Shown here: positions 1 through 5,723 of the stretch, one piece after another
Position numbering within the stretch: the first letter of the stretch is position 1
Layout of the letters: every line of letters starts with the position of its first letter
NCBI GenBank assembly: GCA_944329505.1
Contig: CALVIJ010000058.1
Location: forward strand, 1-6,154
Direction of reading: 5' to 3'
DNA length: 6,154 nt
Source: an uncultured Bacilli bacterium
Lineage (GTDB): Bacteria; Bacillota_I; Bacilli_A; RF39; UBA660
Program-made: the position numbers and the translations under genes
The notes under the pieces: model-generated
What the model saw: only the letters and a program-made list of their open reading frames with translations
Databases searched by the model: none
What the model was told of the DNA's origin: nothing

Positions 1-44
1 TTACCAATAATTGCCTTGGTTACTATTTCTTTATATGATGCCAC
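1..44 (-). CDS. cotE: Outer spore coat protein CotE, N-terminal fragment (cut by window edge)
   Basis: Only the first 14 full codons are inside the window, reading M(GTG)-A-S-Y-K-E-I-V-T-K-A-I-I-G and then AA-, which gives K or N. From memory, B. subtilis CotE begins MSEYREIITKAVVAKG. The two align without a gap: seven of 14 residues are identical (M, Y, E, I, T, K, A) and most others are conservative. CotE is a morphogenetic protein made in the mother cell that directs outer coat assembly on the forespore. The GTG at 44-42 is chosen because it aligns with the CotE start and has a strong Shine-Dalgarno, GAGGGGTGAT at 57-48. An in-frame GTG at 59 would add five residues and lies inside that site's region. 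Position supports the call: in B. subtilis cotE is two genes after miaB and before mutS, so mutS might follow outside the window. The identification rests on a very short fragment plus context. Confidence 0.72.
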   Translation of the reverse strand, partial: MASYKEIVTKAIIG

Positions 45-61
45 TTTATCACCCCTCACTT

Positions 62-88
62 TAAGATATGCAACTAAACAAAAAAAGT
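62..88 (-). promoter_or_regulatory. Candidate mother-cell sigma-K type promoter for cotE
   Basis: On the minus strand the -10 element reads CATATCTTA (70-62), which fits the sigma-K consensus CATAnnnTA. The dinucleotide AC (88-87) lies exactly 16 bp upstream, as in the known AC-N16-CATAnnnTA pattern. The same -10 matches the related sigma-E consensus CATACAnT less well, and no sigma-E -35 is evident. B. subtilis cotE is known to have both sigma-E and sigma-K promoters. The predicted start would leave a leader of only about 10-15 nt carrying the Shine-Dalgarno. No good sigma-A promoter was seen here. The motif is short and the region A+T-rich, so chance is possible; the position before a coat gene is the main support. 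Confidence 0.42.
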
Positions 89-92
89 ACAC

Positions 93-117
93 AAAAAAAG
101 CGGTTTACACCACTTTT
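93..117 (-). terminator. Intrinsic terminator of the membrane protein gene; stop codon in the loop
   Basis: The minus strand reads AAAAGTGGT (117-109), loop GTAA (108-105), then ACCGCTTTT (104-96), and the T-run continues to 93, seven T in all. The stem pairs over nine positions with one G-U wobble, and the core GTGGT/ACCGC is the G+C-rich part. The loop contains the gene's own TAA stop codon (107-105), so the hairpin begins inside the last coding codons. Confidence 0.82.
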
Positions 118-1442
118 CTAATAATCGGTAAAAATTTATTCAATTTAGAATCAGCAGCTACTTTTGTATAAATATCAAACTTTTCTAAACCACTCATCTG
201 ATTCCAATCTAAACTATTAGTAACATCCACTTTCTCAAAAGTTTCTGCCTGTCTAGCTGTATATTTTAAATCAAAATTACCCTCAGCTAAAACCTTATCA
301 TCTTTAGTTTGTTTATAATACAAATTATACGTATATTTTGTTTTATTTTCATTTACTGTAAATGAAAATTCTCCAGTAGTCAACGTTCTATCATTCTTTT
401 TTGAAATGATATAAGAATATTTATTATTATCTTGATTAACTAAAGTAATACTACCAAGTTCACTCACAAACTCAGCCTTAATAAATTCTTTACTTTTATT
501 ATCTATATACAAAGATAATTCAATCTTATTGTGTCTTTTCAATTCATCTTTTAACTTAGTTAAATATCTATCTAATCCTTCCCTAATATCGTCATTACTA
601 ACATTTCTCATTTTAGCAAGCACATTTACAAATTCATCATTAGCTTTCAATGTATTAACAAAATTTTCAGCAGCTCTATCCCTATTTTTGCTATCAATAA
701 CAAGTCTCATTTGATAACCTTTAATTACTCCTACAGCCGTATCAATATTTTCTTTTTCACCATATATTTTTTCATCCGCTGTCAACGTATCAATTGCTTG
801 ATTTAATCCATCCAATAAAGTTTTAACTTCGTTGCCATTTACAAAATAACTCAATCTATTATTACTTAATTTAATATACTTATCAGAAGCAATTGGTGAA
901 TAAACATAAGTCGATTCTCCATCTCCATAAATATTAGCAGATACAAAATCAGCACCATCATAAGTTGTTTTTAAATCAATAAAACTCATATTACCAGCAT
1001 TATCTTTAACATAATCCGCATTATAACTAACTTTACTAAGTTCATCATATAATTCAGCATTCTCATCATTACTCTTCATAGTATAATCTAAACTTATATT
1101 ACCATCTGTAATGTCATAAACATTTTCATTAACATTACTTTCTAAATAATCGAATAAACCATCTACTGTCTGAGTAAATAAAGTTTTCGGATTATTACTG
1201 AAAAACATTAAACAAAGTACAATTGCAATTATTAAAATCAAAAATATCGCTATAAGCCATGGTAATTTTGACATCTTAGCTTTAGTAGAATTTTTCACAA
1301 TATCTGTATAATCAATATCAAAAGTTTCACTTTTGGCATCTTCATCCATCAAAGAATCTTCTAAAGCATCATTAGTCCTATCCTCAACTTTCTGAACAAA
1401 TTCTTCAAGTTTATTTTTAGCCTCGTTTTTTGTATTCTTCAT
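105..1442 (-). CDS. Single-pass membrane protein with large extracytoplasmic domain, function unknown
   Basis: I do not recognise this 445-residue protein. Residues 1-55 are highly charged and probably cytoplasmic, with a likely helix at about 3-28. Residues 61-81 (PWLIAIFLILIIAIVLCLMF and on) form one strong membrane segment preceded by Lys residues (KAKMSK), which suggests N-inside, C-outside. There is no lipobox and no signal-peptidase-like site. The roughly 360-residue outer part alternates short beta-like strands rich in Tyr, Asn and Asp with a helical stretch at about 255-305. This arrangement is loosely reminiscent of LolA/LppX-like envelope proteins, but that is only an impression. 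The ATG start is supported by AGGAG at 1455-1451, 8 nt upstream, and by a good sigma-A promoter. It sits between miaB and cotE, where B. subtilis has ricA (ymcA), but it is not RicA: it is three times too long and membrane-anchored. It appears to be a single-gene transcription unit with its own promoter and terminator. Confidence 0.85.
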   Translation of the reverse strand: MKNTKNEAKNKLEEFVQKVEDRTNDALEDSLMDEDAKSETFDIDYTDIVKNSTKAKMSKLPWLIAIFLILIIAIVLCLMFFSNNPKTLFTQTVDGLFDYLESNVNENVYDITDGNISLDYTMKSNDENAELYDELSKVSYNADYVKDNAGNMSFIDLKTTYDGADFVSANIYGDGESTYVYSPIASDKYIKLSNNRLSYFVNGNEVKTLLDGLNQAIDTLTADEKIYGEKENIDTAVGVIKGYQMRLVIDSKNRDRAAENFVNTLKANDEFVNVLAKMRNVSNDDIREGLDRYLTKLKDELKRHNKIELSLYIDNKSKEFIKAEFVSELGSITLVNQDNNKYSYIISKKNDRTLTTGEFSFTVNENKTKYTYNLYYKQTKDDKVLAEGNFDLKYTARQAETFEKVDVTNSLDWNQMSGLEKFDIYTKVAADSKLNKFLPIIRKVV

Positions 1443-1468
1443 AGACTTATCTCCTACTCTTTATATCA

Positions 1469-1497
1469 ATCATACCAAAATAAAAGAAATTTTTCAA
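1469..1497 (-). promoter_or_regulatory. Sigma-A promoter for the membrane protein gene
   Basis: The -35 element is TTGAAA (1497-1492, 5/6 of consensus). A 17-bp spacer follows, then the -10 TATGAT (1474-1469, 5/6). The spacer ends in TGG, so the -10 also carries the extended TGn motif. The predicted transcript starts near 1462, giving a leader of about 20 nt that includes the AGGAG ribosome binding site at 1455-1451. This is the best sigma-A promoter in the window. Confidence 0.7.
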
Positions 1498-1500
1498 TAG

Positions 1501-1530
1501 AAAAAGAAATAACTATAATTAAGCTATTTC
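1501..1530 (-). terminator. Probable A+T-rich intrinsic terminator of miaB; stop codon in the loop
   Basis: The minus strand reads GAAATAGCT (1530-1522), loop TAATTAT (1521-1515), AGTTATTTC (1514-1506), then TTTTT (1505-1501). Nine pairs form, one of them G-U. The stem has little G+C and the T-run is short, so termination may be partial. The first arm is the end of miaB (codons for E-I-A), and its TAA stop (1521-1519) lies in the loop. The -35 of the next gene begins only 3 bp after the T-run. Confidence 0.5.
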
Positions 1531-2937
1531 TCCATCCATACTCCATGTTTTAACATCCATAATCTTAACATTTACAATTTTACCCAACATAGACTTCGGT
1601 GCTTTCACGTTGACTAGTTTCATCGTATCAGTATATCCAGCAAGCATTCCATCATTTTTCTCACTCACATTTTCAAGTAATACTGGCACTATTTTGCCTA
1701 AATATCTATCATTAGCTTCCCTTGCGTATTTATTAACAAGCTCATTTAATCTATGTAATCTTTCCTCTTTAACTGATAGTGGTGTATCATCTTTCATTTT
1801 AGCCGCTGGTGTTCCCTCTCTAGGTGAAAAAATAAATGTAAATGCTGAATCATACTTACAAATATTCACAACATCCAAAGTATCTTCAAAATCTTCTTCA
1901 GTCTCACCTGGAAAACCAACGATAATATCAGTAGTTATTGACACATTAGGAACTGTTTTCTTAATCTTATCAAACAATTCTAAATATGACTCTTTCGTAT
2001 ATCTTCTACCCATTAACTTAAGTATCCTATCAGAACCTGACTGTAAAGGTAAATGAATATAAGGCATAATATTAGGATATTTTCCAATCACATCTATCAT
2101 TTTATCAGTAAAATCCCAAGGATGTGAAGTTACGAATCTAACTCTATCAATACCAGTTTTGGCGACTTCTTCAAGTAAAACACTCATATCATATTCTAAA
2201 TTTAAATCTTTACCATAAGCATTGACATTTTGACCAAGCAAAGTAACTTCTTTATAACCGTTATCTTTCAAAGATTTAACTTCTCTTATAATATCGCCAA
2301 ACCTTCTACTTCTTTGTTTACCTCTAGTATAAGGAACTATACAGTATGTACAGAATTTATCACAACCATACATAATATTAACAAAGGCTTTATATTTACT
2401 ATCTCTTTTAGCTGGCACATCTTCGATGATATCTCCCTCACAGCTATAAACCTCGACCTCAATTTTTTTATTATTCATAGCCTTATTTAAAATTTTTGGT
2501 AATTCATGAATATTATGAGTTCCAAATACAATATCCAAAAAACTATACTTATCTAAAATCTCATTAACAACAACTTCTTCTTGGGCCATACAGCCACAAA
2601 CACCAGTAATAATATTCGGTCTATCTTCCTTCATGTGTTTAAGTCTACCTATCATACCAAATACTTTATTATGGGCATTTTCTCTTATCGCACAAGTATT
2701 TAGTAATATCAAATCCGCATGTTCCATATCTAAAGCTTCTTTAAATCCCATTTCCTCTAAAATAGCTTTAATATTTTCCGAATCGTGAACATTCATCTGA
2801 CAACCATATGTTTTAACATAATAAGTTTTACCTATCCCAATTGTTTTTAAATCATCATCTATTTCATATTTTTTAATTTTAACTTCATTTTTAGTTCTTT
2901 TTTTTGCTTCATCTAAATGTGGCATCAACATACTCAT
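1519..2937 (-). CDS. miaB: tRNA-2-methylthio-N6-dimethylallyladenosine synthase MiaB
   Basis: A radical SAM methylthiotransferase that adds the 2-methylthio group to i6A at position 37 of tRNAs reading UNN codons, using two [4Fe-4S] clusters. Numbered from the ATG at 2961: the N-terminal UPF0004 domain has Cys54 (YGCQMN), Cys90 (NTCAIRENA) and Cys124 (GCMAQ) for the auxiliary cluster. The radical SAM motif CxxxCxxC is Cys200, Cys204 and Cys207 (GCDKFCTYCIVPYTRG). LLGQNVNAYG, LPLQSGSDRIL and SPREGTPAA follow, and a TRAM domain fills about 411-480. All expected Cys are present. I prefer the ATG at 2937 (472 aa) because GAGG (2946-2943) lies 5 nt before it. The ATG at 2961 (480 aa) has no Shine-Dalgarno and directly follows the upstream gene's terminator. 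The N-terminal length before YGCQMN remains normal for Bacilli. The RNase J-like gene is upstream; the membrane protein gene and cotE are downstream. Confidence 0.97.
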   Translation of the reverse strand: MSMLMPHLDEAKKRTKNEVKIKKYEIDDDLKTIGIGKTYYVKTYGCQMNVHDSENIKAILEEMGFKEALDMEHADLILLNTCAIRENAHNKVFGMIGRLKHMKEDRPNIITGVCGCMAQEEVVVNEILDKYSFLDIVFGTHNIHELPKILNKAMNNKKIEVEVYSCEGDIIEDVPAKRDSKYKAFVNIMYGCDKFCTYCIVPYTRGKQRSRRFGDIIREVKSLKDNGYKEVTLLGQNVNAYGKDLNLEYDMSVLLEEVAKTGIDRVRFVTSHPWDFTDKMIDVIGKYPNIMPYIHLPLQSGSDRILKLMGRRYTKESYLELFDKIKKTVPNVSITTDIIVGFPGETEEDFEDTLDVVNICKYDSAFTFIFSPREGTPAAKMKDDTPLSVKEERLHRLNELVNKYAREANDRYLGKIVPVLLENVSEKNDGMLAGYTDTMKLVNVKAPKSMLGKIVNVKIMDVKTWSMDGEIA

Positions 2938-2946
2938 CACTTCCTC
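2938..2946 (-). promoter_or_regulatory. Ribosome binding site that decides the miaB start
   Basis: The minus strand reads GAGGAAGTG directly before the ATG at 2937. GAGG is spaced 5 nt from that ATG and 11 nt from the next in-frame ATG at 2931. The longer reading frame's ATG at 2961 is preceded by TTTTTTCTTACAAAT, which has no purine-rich site. Confidence 0.6.
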
Positions 2947-2951
2947 AAAAG

Positions 2952-2960
2952 ATAATAACA
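2952..2960 (-). promoter_or_regulatory. Candidate extended -10 promoter for miaB
   Basis: TGTTATTAT (2960-2952) contains the TGn extension and a 5/6 match to TATAAT. No convincing -35 lies 16-18 bp upstream, where the rnjB terminator hairpin sits. If used, transcription would start near 2946-2945, so the leader would be only about 8-10 nt with the GAGG at its very end, and the ATG at 2961 would not be transcribed. A+T-rich sequence makes chance matches common. Confidence 0.33.
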
Positions 2961-2970
2961 TATTTGTAAG

Positions 2971-2992
2971 AAAAAAGCTAGTCTAAACTAGC
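2971..2992 (-). terminator. Intrinsic terminator of the RNase J-like gene
   Basis: A perfect hairpin on the minus strand: GCTAGT (2992-2987), loop TTAG (2986-2983), ACTAGC (2982-2977), then TTTTTT (2976-2971). It begins 13 bp after the rnjB stop codon and ends 9 bp before the upstream-most possible miaB ATG. The stem is short (6 bp) but has no mismatch. Confidence 0.82.
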
Positions 2993-3005
2993 ATTATTAA
3001 AGGTC

Positions 3006-4652
3006 TTACACCTCACCAATCACAATTAATATCATTGGTTTACATTCAGTTTGTTCATAAAAATACTTACCAACTTTATCTCTAATTCCAAGCTTTACTT
3101 TAGAAAAATCCACATAATTAGATTTAGTATTTTCATGAATCACTTCGGTAGCAATTTTTTCTGCATCTTTAATTAAATTAATATTGTCTTTAACAAAAAT
3201 AAAACCTCTAGTTAAAATTTCTGGACCAGCCAAAATTTCCTTTGTTTCTTTATCGATAGTCGCTGTAATAATAACAATACCACTATCACTCAAAAGTTCA
3301 CGATCTTTTAATACTAATTCGCCAACATCTCCAGCTGCTAAACCATCAATTAAAATATCATCGACAGGAACCTTCATTCCATTATCCACTAATTCACCAT
3401 TTTCAAAATAAGCAATTTCACCATTTAATCTAAGTAAAATATGGTCATCATCCATACCAACTTCCTTAGCTACATTACGATTAGCTACTTGATGACGATA
3501 CTCACCGATTACCGGCATATAATACTTAGGTTGCATTAAATCTATCATAAGCATCAAATCCTCAGAAGAAGCATGATGTGATAAATATTTCTTCTTAGAT
3601 AATTGAACAACATTAGCTCCTATCTTAGCAAGTCCATCCAGTAATTTTGTTGCTGTTCTTTCCATACCATCATCAATTGGTGAAGCAAATATAACCGTAT
3701 CATCTGAATTTACCGTTATAAATTTATCATAACCTCTAACGATTCTCTTTAAATTAGAAAAAGGTTTTTCTCTTTCATCAGAAATAATTACAACAATTTT
3801 TGAATCTTTAACATGATTGATTGGGCAAATTCTTTTTTTATCAAAATCAATATATTTCATATCAATAGCTTTTAAAATAACACTTTCTAATCTTTTACCC
3901 ATAATAACCACATTACGATTAGTATTTTTTAACTCGTTAAACAATTCTTGAATTCTATAAAGTTGTGCTTGATAAATATTATATAAAACTCTACCATCCG
4001 AATTATTTAAAATTTCTCTAATTGCCTTACCCACACGATGATGTGGAGATGTAAATCCTTGCTTATCCGCATATAAAGACTCTGAAAGCAAACATAAAAC
4101 ACCTTGTTTTCCAACATATGCAAGTTTACCAATATCAGTCTTATAAGCTCCTAACATTGTCGAATCAAAAACAAAATTACCTGTATAGAAAATAGCACCA
4201 TCAGGTGTATACAAAACATATCCGACATTATCTGGAACCATATGTGTTAAAGATATTGGAAAAATACTATTCTTACCAAAGTTAATTTTTCTATGTGGTT
4301 TAATAATCCTTAAATTTTTAACATTTAAATTTTCTTCTATTAATTCATCTTTAATAATTTCTATTGTAAAATTTGTACCATAAATAGGTAACTCGGGAAC
4401 ATCTTTTAAAATTTCCGTAAGTGCTCCCATATTATCATCATGTCCGTGTGTAATAAATATACCTTTAATATTTTTTCTATTTTTCTTAATATAATCATAA
4501 TTTGGAATAATATAATCTACTCCAAGCATTTTATCGTCGGCGTATTTTAATCCCGCATCAAATATAAATATCTCATTATCGACATCTACGACATACATAT
4601 TTTTTCCGTCTTCATTTAATCCGCCGAGAGCAAATATTTTTATTTTACTCAT
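3006..4652 (-). CDS. rnjB: RNase J2-like metallo-beta-lactamase/beta-CASP protein with degenerate active site
   Basis: RNase J proteins are cytoplasmic 5'-3' exo- and endoribonucleases for mRNA decay and rRNA maturation; in Bacilli a weakly active J2 pairs with J1. The 548 residues are full length: metallo-beta-lactamase parts at about 1-205 and 360-430, beta-CASP between them, C-terminal domain about 460-548. Family marks include FALGGLNEDGKN (7-18), FDAGL (31-35), THMVPDNVG (136-144), GEYRH (383-387), DILIDGLAAGDVGE (432-445) and TRGFIFV (481-487). J2 affinity comes from DKMLGVDYIIP, HGHDDNMG (B. subtilis J2: HGHDEN, from memory) and the KPMI...EV ending. Metal ligands are lost: HxHxDH is HGHDDN (Asn74), TGDF is TGNF (Asn159), and the His of P-x-H-GEYR is Ile382; LLSDS is LLSES and the GSQGEP loop is SDEREKP. 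I infer a mostly or wholly inactive partner subunit. Start ATG has AAAGGAG (4664-4658) 5 nt upstream. J2 rather than a J1 relic is likely, not certain. Confidence 0.9.
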   Translation of the reverse strand: MSKIKIFALGGLNEDGKNMYVVDVDNEIFIFDAGLKYADDKMLGVDYIIPNYDYIKKNRKNIKGIFITHGHDDNMGALTEILKDVPELPIYGTNFTIEIIKDELIEENLNVKNLRIIKPHRKINFGKNSIFPISLTHMVPDNVGYVLYTPDGAIFYTGNFVFDSTMLGAYKTDIGKLAYVGKQGVLCLLSESLYADKQGFTSPHHRVGKAIREILNNSDGRVLYNIYQAQLYRIQELFNELKNTNRNVVIMGKRLESVILKAIDMKYIDFDKKRICPINHVKDSKIVVIISDEREKPFSNLKRIVRGYDKFITVNSDDTVIFASPIDDGMERTATKLLDGLAKIGANVVQLSKKKYLSHHASSEDLMLMIDLMQPKYYMPVIGEYRHQVANRNVAKEVGMDDDHILLRLNGEIAYFENGELVDNGMKVPVDDILIDGLAAGDVGELVLKDRELLSDSGIVIITATIDKETKEILAGPEILTRGFIFVKDNINLIKDAEKIATEVIHENTKSNYVDFSKVKLGIRDKVGKYFYEQTECKPMILIVIGEV

Positions 4653-4689
4653 TTCGTCTCCTTTCTTTAGTCATTTAAAAGCCTTATTA

Positions 4690-4718
4690 ATTATAACAAA
4701 AAAAGCTATAAAAAGCAA
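4690..4718 (-). promoter_or_regulatory. Extended -10 promoter for rnjB, overlapping the upstream terminator
   Basis: TGTTATAAT (4698-4690) is a perfect extended -10 (TGn plus TATAAT). A weak -35, TTGCTT (4718-4713, 3/6), lies 17 bp upstream and falls inside the descending arm of the lipid kinase terminator; the T-run of that terminator forms most of the spacer. The predicted transcript begins near 4683, giving a leader of about 30 nt that carries AAAGGAG (4664-4658). Confidence 0.62.
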
Positions 4719-4732
4719 TTTGCCTCAATAGC
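4698..4732 (-). terminator. Intrinsic terminator of the lipid kinase gene
   Basis: On the minus strand GCTAT (4732-4728) pairs with ATAGC (4709-4705). Inside, AGGCA (4725-4721) pairs with TGCTT (4717-4713, one G-U) around the loop AAT, with a small internal bulge (TG against TTT). Seven T (4704-4698) follow directly. The hairpin begins 30 bp after the stop codon at 4763. Confidence 0.75.
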
Positions 4733-4762
4733 CATATTAATAACATATTTTTATTTTCACTT

Positions 4763-5677
4763 TTAAACAAATATTTTATCAATTTCACTGTTAGGAAGTA
4801 ACATTTTAATTCCCTTTACAATTTTAATTTCATATTCTGTTGTTCTAGTCTTAAGCATCTCACCATCGATACAAAATCTTTTTTTAGGCGGTTCTTTTAA
4901 TTTAATCTTTAAATTATCTGTTCTAAAAAAGTAAAATCCAGAAACTTTTGTAATATCACTCGTTTTAAGCAAATATAAACTTCTAATAATATCTTTCTTA
5001 GTAGTAATATTAGACATCAATACCTCAAACTTACCATCGTTCATTTTTACATCTTGTAAAAGCTCTAAACCACCCATTCTACTTGCATTACAAATTAAAA
5101 CAAGTGAATAAAGACCTGTATAAGTTTCCCCATTAGCAGTATAACTCATCTCAAATAATGGTGTTTTTTGATTAAATGATTTTACGGCATTAATCATGTA
5201 TGCTAAATAACCTAAATTCTTCTTTAAATTTCTAGGGGTATCATAAGCAATATCAGTAAACTTACCAAGTCCTGCTACATAAACAAAAGGCTCATCATTT
5301 ATCGTACAAATATCTAAATCCTTAACGGTACCTTCTAAAATCATTTTCAAATTATTAACGGGATTTTTCCCCATTCCAAAAGTAGCCCCTAAATCATTGG
5401 TTGTTCCAAGTGGAATATGTGTAAGTAATAATTTTTTATTGCGTTTTAAATTACCGGTTACAACTTCATTAAATGTTCCATCTCCACCTAAAGATATAAC
5501 CAAGTCAATATCATCAGATAAATCTGCTATTATTTTTTTTGCATGTCCCGCATATTTAGTAAAAATAATATCTACACTATATCCATATTCTTTTAAAACT
5601 GTTTCACACTTTTTTGCTAAAACATCTTTATTGTTTTTACCACTATTAGGATTACATATTAATAAGCTCTTTTTCAT
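4763..5677 (-). CDS. dgkB: Diacylglycerol kinase-family lipid kinase (DgkB/YegS type)
   Basis: Phosphorylates a lipid with ATP at the inner membrane face. In Bacilli, DgkB turns diacylglycerol left by lipoteichoic acid synthesis back into phosphatidic acid; that substrate is inferred here, since the YegS/BmrU families share the fold. Numbered from the GTG at 5689: the nucleotide-binding N-domain has ICNPNSGK (11-18), SLGGDGTFNEVV (66-77, the GGDGT signature) and IPLGTTNDLG (92-101). The C-terminal beta-sandwich has VAGLGKFTDIAYDTP (138-152), MNDGKFEVL (216-224) and CIDGE (273-277), whose DGE is the usual catalytic acid region. No transmembrane segment is seen, as expected for a peripheral protein. 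I choose the ATG at 5677 (304 aa, MKKSLLICNPNSGK) because GTGGTG (5689-5684) then serves as Shine-Dalgarno with 6-nt spacing; the longer 308-aa version starts on the GTG of that same site. The upstream gene's stop is 46 bp away and there is no terminator between them. Confidence 0.93.
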   Translation of the reverse strand: MKKSLLICNPNSGKNNKDVLAKKCETVLKEYGYSVDIIFTKYAGHAKKIIADLSDDIDLVISLGGDGTFNEVVTGNLKRNKKLLLTHIPLGTTNDLGATFGMGKNPVNNLKMILEGTVKDLDICTINDEPFVYVAGLGKFTDIAYDTPRNLKKNLGYLAYMINAVKSFNQKTPLFEMSYTANGETYTGLYSLVLICNASRMGGLELLQDVKMNDGKFEVLMSNITTKKDIIRSLYLLKTSDITKVSGFYFFRTDNLKIKLKEPPKKRFCIDGEMLKTRTTEYEIKIVKGIKMLLPNSEIDKIFV

Positions 5678-5693
5678 TATAACCACCACTTTA

Positions 5694-5721
5694 ATTATAC
5701 ATTAATTTATGTAAATAACAA
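5694..5721 (-). promoter_or_regulatory. Weak candidate promoter for the lipid kinase gene
   Basis: A perfect TATAAT (5699-5694) has TTGTTA (5721-5716, 4/6 to TTGACA) 16 bp upstream on the minus strand. The start would fall near 5687, leaving only about 10 nt before the ATG at 5677 and cutting into the Shine-Dalgarno. Co-transcription from the gene upstream is equally possible, as no terminator separates them. Confidence 0.3.
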
Positions 5722-5723
5722 AA

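Noticed and set aside
63..94. Sigma-A promoter for cotE (TTGTGT at 94-89 with TATCTT at 68-63)
   Set aside because: The spacer would be 20 bp and both boxes are poor; the AC-N16-CATAnnnTA pattern fits better.
105..1442. Gene after miaB taken as RicA (YmcA) by synteny
   Set aside because: RicA is a small soluble helical protein of about 143 residues; this one has 445 residues, a membrane anchor and a mainly beta-like outer domain.
1610..2056. Plus-strand reading frame of 148 codons inside miaB
   Set aside because: It is antisense to the strongly conserved radical SAM and TRAM coding sequence, has no ribosome site or recognisable motif, and reads as Ser/Leu-rich noise.
3006..4652. RNase J-like gene treated as a pseudogene because of its lost ligands
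   Set aside because: The frame is intact over the full family length, conserved structural motifs remain, and it has a good ribosome site, promoter and terminator. Loss of ligands without decay fits a non-catalytic subunit better.
4653..4762. Small RNA or riboswitch in the longest intergenic gap
   Set aside because: The only structure seen is the dgkB terminator; the remaining sequence is A+T-rich, and the predicted rnjB leader of about 30 nt is too short for a riboswitch.
5397..5705. Plus-strand frame of 102 codons opposite the lipid kinase
   Set aside because: Antisense to the GGDGT-containing N-domain; its composition is that of a complement-strand shadow and no promoter or Shine-Dalgarno precedes it. 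The same holds for the smaller plus-strand frames at 529-714, 2230-2490 and 3184-3411.
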